Positions 4,602 to 8,845 of a stretch of 8,845 bases of DNA are shown in pieces. Position numbers and translations under genes: made by a program. The notes beneath the pieces are model-generated. The model was given only the letters and a program-made list of their open reading frames with translations, was not told where the DNA came from and did no database searches. Within the stretch, counting starts at the first letter, position 1. Each line of letters begins with the position of its first letter. The stretch comes from JASFEQ01 sp050122535 (GTDB lineage: Bacteria; Desulfobacterota; DSM-4660; Desulfatiglandales; HGW-15), in assembly GCA_050122535.1 (NCBI GenBank), contig JASFIT010000185.1:1-8845 (forward strand), given 5' to 3'.

Positions 4602-5780
4602 ATGAGTAGTCAAATGAAGGTAGCCTATCTGGATTGTTTTTCCGGTATCAGTGGTGACATGCTTCTAGGTGCCCTGCTGGATGCTGGGCTGGACTTCGAG
4701 ACGGTGAGGAAAGCCCTTGGGACCCTTCCTCTCGATGGGTACAGCCTCGAGATGAAGCGTGAAGAGCGTGGGCGTCTTTTTGGCACCCTGTTCCTGGTTA
4801 AGATGGAAAAGGAGAGGCAGAAACACCGTGGATTGAAAGACATCGCTAAAATCATCCGGGCCGGCGGACTCAGCCAGGAGGTGCAAAACAGGAGTATCCA
4901 GATATTTGAATCCATCGCCCAGGAGGAGGGTAAGATTCATAATTGCCCTCCAGATGAGGTGCATTTCCACGAAGTGGGGGCCGTGGACTCCATCATGGAT
5001 ATTGTGGGGAGCGTGTTCGGCATTGAATACCTGGGCATAGCTTCAATTTCCGCCTCTTCACTGCCCCTCGGATCCGGGTTTGTGGAAACGCGGCATGGTC
5101 GAATACCGATTCCAGCGCCCGCCACCGTTGCCCTGTTGAAAGGGATACCGGTCTATGATTCCGCGCTCGAGCATGAGTTGGTGACACCCACCGGGGCTGC
5201 CCTTGTAAAGGGACTGGCCAGCTCCTTTGGGTCCATGCCCTCAATGAGCATCGATAGGGTGGGCTATGGTGTGGGCAGCCGCACTCTGCCTGACAGGCCA
5301 AACCTGCTGCGCATTATCATAGGCCGTGATCAAACAGAGCGACAGGTTGAGACCGTCGTCACTCTGGAGGCAAACCTGGACGACACCAATCCGGAATGGC
5401 TCGGTTTTCTTATGGGTCGCTTGTTTGAGGCAGGCGCCCTTGATGTGGCCTTCTGCCCCATTCAGATGAAGAAAAACCGGCCAGGCATCCTCGTCCAGGT
5501 GATGGGAAAACCTGAGCAGAAGGATACCCTCATGGATATCCTTTTCATGGAGAGCACCACCCTCGGAATCCGTTTCCACTATAGTCAGAGAAAAGTGCTC
5601 CCAAGATCAGAGGTGGAAGTGGATAGCCCGTGGGGAAAGATGATCGTGAAAGAGGTTCAACGCCCCGATGGGACATCCTATTTCCTACCCGAATATGAGG
5701 TCTGCCGAAAGATTGCGGAACAAAGAAAGATACCCATACGGCAGGTCTATGATTGGGTTACCTCCTTAAACAAAACCTGA
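4602..5780 (+). CDS. larC: LarC, nickel insertion protein of the nickel-pincer cofactor pathway
   Basis: The protein has 392 residues from ATG 4602, with TGAGGT 10 nt upstream; ATG 4614 is a less likely alternative. LarC is the CTP-dependent nickel chelatase that inserts nickel into pyridinium-3,5-bisthiocarboxylic acid mononucleotide, completing the cofactor of lactate racemase LarA and its homologues. The LarC1 part shows DCFSGISGDM (11-20), HFHEVGAVDSIMDIVG (121-136), ELVTPTGAAL (192-201) and GYGVGSR (221-227). The LarC2 part shows LEANLDDTNPE (255-265), CPIQMKKNRPG (285-295) and ESTTLGIR (317-324). Both parts are in one continuous frame at the usual full length, unlike Lactobacillus plantarum, where a programmed frameshift joins them. 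No larA, larB or larE is in the window. A 9-bp repeat array starts 9 nt after the stop codon. Confidence 0.95.
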   Translation: MSSQMKVAYLDCFSGISGDMLLGALLDAGLDFETVRKALGTLPLDGYSLEMKREERGRLFGTLFLVKMEKERQKHRGLKDIAKIIRAGGLSQEVQNRSIQIFESIAQEEGKIHNCPPDEVHFHEVGAVDSIMDIVGSVFGIEYLGIASISASSLPLGSGFVETRHGRIPIPAPATVALLKGIPVYDSALEHELVTPTGAALVKGLASSFGSMPSMSIDRVGYGVGSRTLPDRPNLLRIIIGRDQTERQVETVVTLEANLDDTNPEWLGFLMGRLFEAGALDVAFCPIQMKKNRPGILVQVMGKPEQKDTLMDILFMESTTLGIRFHYSQRKVLPRSEVEVDSPWGKMIVKEVQRPDGTSYFLPEYEVCRKIAEQRKIPIRQVYDWVTSLNKT

Positions 5781-5788
5781 AATATGAA

Positions 5789-6002
5789 AGTGACTAAAGT
5801 GAGCTAAAGTGACTAAATTGAACTAAAGTTAAGCTCTACAAGAATTACACCTCGCAGACGCTGCAAAATGGACTCTGGAAGACACCATCACAATCTATTT
5901 TTCCAGAAATTTAATCATCTTCAAAGCGGCCTGAGGTGAGAGCGGGTATGGCTAAAAACTTTAGGCATTTCAGGTACTTTAGAAACTCTGGGCACTTAAC
6001 CA
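5789..6002. repeat. Inverted pair of degenerate 9-10 bp repeat arrays in the larC-pgpA spacer
   Basis: The left array (5789-5833) carries CTAAAGT at 5794-5800, 5804-5810 and 5823-5829, and CTAAATT at 5813-5819, spaced 9 to 10 bp. The right array (5958-6002) reads in strict 9-bp phase in the opposite orientation: ACTTTAGGC, ATTTCAGGT, ACTTTAGAA, ACTCTGGGC, ACTTAACCA. The interior of about 124 nt has one small inverted repeat, TCTGGAA (5874-5880) with TTCCAGA (5901-5907), and no gene. The same unit recurs at 8660-8686 and 8790-8798. Confidence 0.7.
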
Positions 6003-6023
6003 ACGGACGCCAATACCTGCTTG

Positions 6024-6536
6024 ATGTCTGAACCCCAATCTGATAGTTTGACTTTTAGGGATGCCTTCAGAAAAGCCGATATCTCCAAGAAATCGGCCCT
6101 CTGCTTCGCCTCCTGGTTCGGCGCTGGTTTAATGCCCGTAGCGCCAGGAACATTTGGAACTCTGATGGCTGTGCCGCTGGTCCTGTTCCTCAACCATCTG
6201 GGAGCGTTATATGAGGGACTGGCGCTGCTCCTTCTTGTTCCATTAGCGATCTGGTCCTCAAATGTTTGCGAACGATGCCTTGGACGGAATGATCCTCCAG
6301 AGGTGGTTGTGGATGAGGTGGCAGGGTTCTTGCTGACTCTCTTTCTCTTGCCATTATCCTGGCTGACGCTCTGTTTGGGATTTGTCCTGTTTCGAGTTTT
6401 CGATATTGCAAAGCCATTCCCCATCAGGTGGTTTGAAAAGAAGCTAAGGGGCGGAACTGGGGTCGTCCTGGATGATCTAATGGCCGGGGTCTATGCAAAT
6501 CTTGGCCTGAGGCTTTTGATGCTTTGGATTTCGTGA
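6024..6536 (+). CDS. pgpA: Phosphatidylglycerophosphatase A
   Basis: PgpA is an inner-membrane enzyme that removes the terminal phosphate of phosphatidylglycerophosphate to give phosphatidylglycerol. The protein has 170 residues, close to the family's usual length. Motifs in order: GAGLMPVAPGTFG (33-45), DPPEVVVDEVAG (90-101; acidic, metal-binding), LFRVFDIAKPFPI (122-134) and GGTGVVLDDLMAG (143-155). Hydrophobic segments near 28-57, 62-77, 99-120 and 152-168 fit a four-helix membrane protein. I chose ATG 6024 over the adjoining TTG 6021. No Shine-Dalgarno sequence is visible for either, and the spacer just upstream is the degenerate 9-bp repeat array, so the native start signal may have been eroded. 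cinA follows 171 nt downstream on the same strand. Confidence 0.95.
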   Translation: MSEPQSDSLTFRDAFRKADISKKSALCFASWFGAGLMPVAPGTFGTLMAVPLVLFLNHLGALYEGLALLLLVPLAIWSSNVCERCLGRNDPPEVVVDEVAGFLLTLFLLPLSWLTLCLGFVLFRVFDIAKPFPIRWFEKKLRGGTGVVLDDLMAGVYANLGLRLLMLWIS

Positions 6537-6622
6537 TTGATGCCACGGAATCCCTATCCTGTTAATCTGGAGAAATCATCTGGACTTTATAGCCTCTCGC
6601 TGATCCAAAGCATCCGGAGTGA

Positions 6623-6694
6623 TGGAATGTTGGAACAATGGAATGTTGGGGTTCCCATTCTTCCACCACTCCATTATTCCACTATTCCATGAGG
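6623..6694. repeat. Phased octamer repeat array forming a large imperfect hairpin in front of cinA
   Basis: Nine consecutive 8-bp units are in a single phase. Four begin TGG (6623-6654: TGGAATGT, TGGAACAA, TGGAATGT, TGGGGTTC) and five begin CCA (6655-6694: CCATTCTT, CCACCACT, CCATTATT, CCACTATT, CCATGAGG). The two halves are roughly complementary; for example 6631-6641 pairs with 6655-6665 with a single mismatch. The last unit supplies the GAGG next to the cinA ribosome binding site. Confidence 0.75.
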
Positions 6695-6707
6695 CGGAGC
6701 CACCTGG

Positions 6708-7964
6708 ATGCAAGGTGAGATCATAACCATTGGCAATGAACTAATCTCCGGCAGAATCCTGGATCTGAATGCCTGGTATGCCGCCGGCAGGCTCACCGCG
6801 TCTGGACTCCGGGTCACACGCATTACCACGGTGGGTGATGACGCGGAGAGGCTTTCAAGGGTCTTAGAAAGGGCCGTTGAACAGTCCTTATTTGTCATCG
6901 CAACGGGCGGTCTGGGTTCCACTGAAGATGACGTGACCAATGAAATTGTAGCCGAAACCCTGGATAGACCCCTTTGTCTCAATGAGGAGATGTTCCGGCT
7001 AATCAAGAGCTATGTGGCGAGGAGAGGCATGGAGATGTCTTCCTCTCTTGAGAAGATGGCGTGGATGCCGGAGGGTTCTAAGATGATAGACCCGCAGGGG
7101 ATGGCCTGCGGTTTCTCGCTTTTGGAAGACAAGGTCCGCCTCTATTTTCTCCCGGGCGTGCCAGATCAAATGCGTTACCTCATAGACAAGTTCGTTTTGC
7201 CCGAGATTCTGCTCCATTACAAGACGCTCCCCGTGCTGAGACAGAGAATCTTGAAGCTCTATGGTCTCACAGAACCAAGGATCGCAGATCTTTTAAAGGA
7301 CCTTCCCGGAAAGAGGGAGGATATCATTTTGGGGTTTTATCCCCAATTCCCAGAAAACCACATCACCATCAGCCTGCGGGGACAAGATGAGCCCACCGTC
7401 ATGGGCGAATTGGACAGGATGGAAAAAGAAATCAGAAATCTGGTAGGGTCCTATGTATTTGCCACTGGAAATCAGAGGATTGAAGACGTATTGGGTGAGA
7501 TGCTTCGTGAAAGGGGGCAGAGCATCTCTGTGGCAGAATCATGCACGGGCGGCCTTATCGGAAACCTGCTGACCAATTCTCCGGGCAGCTCCACCTACTT
7601 TCTTGGAGGCGTCGTCGTTTACAGCAACCAGTCCAAAATGGACCTGCTAGATGTCTCTCAACGGACGCTTGAGAAGTTCGGGGCGGTGAGTGGCCAGACC
7701 GTTCGGGAAATGGCCGAGGGTGTCAGAAAACGCCTGAACACAGATATAGGGTTGTCCGTATCTGGAATTGCAGGACCCGATGGGGGCACGAAAGAAAAGC
7801 CTGTGGGCACAGTCCATATTGGCCTTGCTGTGGAGAAGGAGATTTTTTCGGGAAAGTATCGATTTTGGGGCACGAGAGAGCAGATCAAGTTGAATACCTC
7901 CATGATGGCCCTGGATTGGGTGAGAAGATACCTTAATGAAGATTCGTTCCTTCCTAGCTTTTGA
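6708..7964 (+). CDS. cinA: CinA: MoCF-like domain fused to nicotinamide-nucleotide (NMN) amidohydrolase
   Basis: The protein has 418 residues, the usual full length. ATG 6708 is preceded by GGAG (6696-6699) at 8 nt. The N-terminal MoCF/COG1058 domain has GNELISGRILDLNA (9-22), ATGGLGSTEDDVT (65-77, with Ser where most relatives have Pro) and FLPGVPDQM (147-155). This domain type has ADP-ribose or NAD-type pyrophosphatase activity in studied members. The C-terminal PncC domain (about 256-412) has AESCTGG (276-282), VVVYSNQSK (302-310) and SGIAGPDGG (352-360), and would convert NMN to nicotinate mononucleotide. Together they point to pyridine-nucleotide salvage in the cytoplasm; a link to DNA uptake, as the historical name suggests, is not supported here. 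The last 29 nt overlap thpR, implying coupled translation. Confidence 0.96.
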   Translation: MQGEIITIGNELISGRILDLNAWYAAGRLTASGLRVTRITTVGDDAERLSRVLERAVEQSLFVIATGGLGSTEDDVTNEIVAETLDRPLCLNEEMFRLIKSYVARRGMEMSSSLEKMAWMPEGSKMIDPQGMACGFSLLEDKVRLYFLPGVPDQMRYLIDKFVLPEILLHYKTLPVLRQRILKLYGLTEPRIADLLKDLPGKREDIILGFYPQFPENHITISLRGQDEPTVMGELDRMEKEIRNLVGSYVFATGNQRIEDVLGEMLRERGQSISVAESCTGGLIGNLLTNSPGSSTYFLGGVVVYSNQSKMDLLDVSQRTLEKFGAVSGQTVREMAEGVRKRLNTDIGLSVSGIAGPDGGTKEKPVGTVHIGLAVEKEIFSGKYRFWGTREQIKLNTSMMALDWVRRYLNEDSFLPSF

Positions 7965-8511
7965 GCTGCCGTCGGAGATCAAGAAAATCGTAGCCCGAGT
8001 TTCCGGGGAACTCCGCCAATCCACTTTGAATGCCAGATGGGTAAAGGTGGACAACATACATCTCACTGTGGTCTTTATGGGCAGTATCGAAACGGAAGAC
8101 ATTCCCGCGATCGCACAGGGCGTTCAAGAAGTCTGTCAAACATACGGCCCTTTTGATATGTCTTTAAAGGGGATCGGCTGTTTTCCAAACAGGCGCAGTC
8201 CAAGGGTCCTTTGGCTAGGGTTGGATGGTGACCTGGAGCCCATGTCAGACTTCAGGGATGCCCTTCAAGGGCACCTCACAGGCTTCGGGATAAAGGAGGA
8301 GAAGAGAAAGTTCAAACCTCACCTGACCCTTGCGAGATTTAGGAAGCCCAAGAGGATGGATGTTAAGGAGGACCAGCTCCTGTCAAAGTACGAGGATATA
8401 TCCAGCTCTGTTTGCCCATTGAAAGAACTGATCTTGTTCAAAAGTGACTTGAAACCGACCGGTGCAGTCTACACAAAAGTGGAAGCCTGGCCTTTGACAG
8501 GGCACAGATAA
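7936..8511 (+). CDS. thpR: RNA 2',3'-cyclic phosphodiesterase (2H family, LigT-like)
   Basis: The protein has 191 residues of the 2H phosphoesterase family, which opens 2',3'-cyclic phosphate ends of RNA to 2'-phosphates and can ligate tRNA halves in vitro. The two catalytic H-x-T motifs are present: H42-L-T44 in NIHLTVVFMG and H129-L-T131 in FKPHLTLARF. The start MKIRSFLAFELP is typical of the family. ATG 7936 lies inside the end of cinA in another frame (29-nt overlap) with only a weak GAGAAG upstream, so translation is probably coupled to cinA. In many deltaproteobacteria this pair is followed by recA. Here the remaining 334 nt hold no gene, so that neighbour, if present, lies outside the window. 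Confidence 0.95.
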   Translation: MKIRSFLAFELPSEIKKIVARVSGELRQSTLNARWVKVDNIHLTVVFMGSIETEDIPAIAQGVQEVCQTYGPFDMSLKGIGCFPNRRSPRVLWLGLDGDLEPMSDFRDALQGHLTGFGIKEEKRKFKPHLTLARFRKPKRMDVKEDQLLSKYEDISSSVCPLKELILFKSDLKPTGAVYTKVEAWPLTGHR

Positions 8512-8533
8512 GGGTGGACGCGCGAAAAGAAGT

Positions 8534-8582
8534 AAGGCGTGAAAAGAGACGAGGATAGCCTTTCTCGCCTTTCCCGCTTTTT
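8534..8582 (+). terminator. Imperfect terminator-like hairpin after thpR
   Basis: AAGGCG-T-GAAA (8534-8544) pairs with TTTC-T-CGCCTT (8561-8571) with one mismatch. Outer bases (GCGAAAAG at 8522-8529 against CTTTTTCCGC at 8577-8586) can extend it, and a T5 run sits at 8578-8582. The stem is less clean than those at 1263 and 1873. Confidence 0.45.
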
Positions 8583-8659
8583 CCGCACCGCCATTTTGGT
8601 CTCAGGCCTGTCGGATCTAAGCCCTTAGGGAATAGTGCAAGACTGGGTCTTAGGGAGAA

Positions 8660-8807
8660 ACTTTAGGCACTTTAGACACTTTAGCCCCGCCTGCCATAGC
8701 CATTTGTGAGTAATGCTAAATGCTTGTTCATGTAGGGTTATTTCGGTTGGCTCAAGTCGTACAGGCAAGCTGGCATTGGCGGGCAGGTCACTTTAGGCAC
8801 TTCTTGT
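8660..8807. repeat. Two direct clusters of the 9-bp ACTTTAGNN repeat flanking a GC-rich segment
   Basis: ACTTTAGGC, ACTTTAGAC and ACTTTAGCC are in perfect 9-bp phase at 8660-8686. ACTTTAGGC followed by ACTTCTTGT is at 8790-8807. In between, CCCCGCCTGCCATAGCC (8685-8701) and GGCATTGGCGGGCAGG (8772-8787) are imperfect reverse complements. The unit is the same one found around 5789-6002. Confidence 0.65.
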
Positions 8808-8845
8808 GCGTGTAAAACCACAAATAACGAATAATTATTAACGGA

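Larger units (their letters stand above)
8512..8845. other. 334-nt gene-free 3' end: terminator-like hairpin, then repeats
   Basis: After thpR there is a terminator-like hairpin (8534-8582), a small palindrome CCCTTAGGG (around 8622-8630), the 9-bp repeat clusters at 8660-8686 and 8790-8807, and a GC-rich stretch between them. The last 40 nt turn AT-rich (AATAATTATT near the end), as expected ahead of another gene's promoter. No open frame with a ribosome binding site is visible on either strand. Confidence 0.6.

Noticed and set aside
5789..6002. CRISPR array
   Set aside because: Units are only 9-10 bp, with no unique spacers of about 30 bp and no cas genes.
6623..6694. Intrinsic terminator of pgpA
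   Set aside because: The hairpin is not followed by a T-run and instead leads into the cinA ribosome binding site.
8805..8824. TTGTG...CACAA near the end as a Rex-type redox operator
   Set aside because: The spacing is 10 nt rather than the 8 nt of Rex sites, and the inner bases do not match.

Overview
The window looks like chromosomal DNA of a Gram-negative, probably anaerobic bacterium with roughly balanced GC content. Its gene set (a PflX-type radical SAM protein, larC, pgpA, cinA and thpR), together with a lipoprotein, a small RRSG-repeat protein and spacers full of short-period repeats, fits an uncultured Desulfobacterota (deltaproteobacterial) lineage best. That placement is inferred from family knowledge; there is no rRNA or other taxonomic marker here.

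Layout. (1) 84-1294: a secreted, cysteine-rich protein of unknown function carrying two copies of an acidic CC-x-D-x-D-x-D motif, followed by a clear intrinsic terminator. (2) 1315-1905: a monocistronic unit for a stand-alone cyclic-nucleotide-binding domain protein, with its own sigma70-like promoter and terminator. (3) 1989-2773: an extended -10 promoter overlapped by a perfect 17-bp palindrome, a leader of about 220 nt, then a small helical putative lipoprotein. (4) 2805-3516: a minus-strand gene for a tiny arginine-rich RRSG-repeat protein, converging on the lipoprotein gene, and a gene-free stretch of about 500 nt dense in inverted repeats, some of them mutually exclusive. (5) 3517-5780: a PflX-like radical SAM protein and a full-length, single-frame LarC (nickel-pincer cofactor assembly), each with its own candidate promoter. 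(6) 6024-8511: pgpA, cinA and thpR on one strand; cinA and thpR overlap by 29 nt. (7) 8512-8845: no gene; a terminator-like hairpin and more 9-bp repeats.

The genes do not form one pathway. The right half is a conserved housekeeping neighbourhood (phospholipid synthesis, pyridine-nucleotide salvage, RNA end processing), which in related genomes often leads into recA; recA itself is not in the window. The left half is a run of individually regulated accessory genes.

The most notable non-coding signal is that the spacers repeatedly carry degenerate tandem repeats of 7, 8 or 9 bp: ACTTTAGNN at four clusters, and a phased TGGAATNN/CCATTNTT octamer hairpin directly in front of cinA. I see no clear defence system, CRISPR array, insertion sequence, tRNA or rRNA. 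The candidates for something undescribed are the structured leader of the RRSG gene, the palindrome-controlled lipoprotein promoter, and the cysteine-rich secreted protein.
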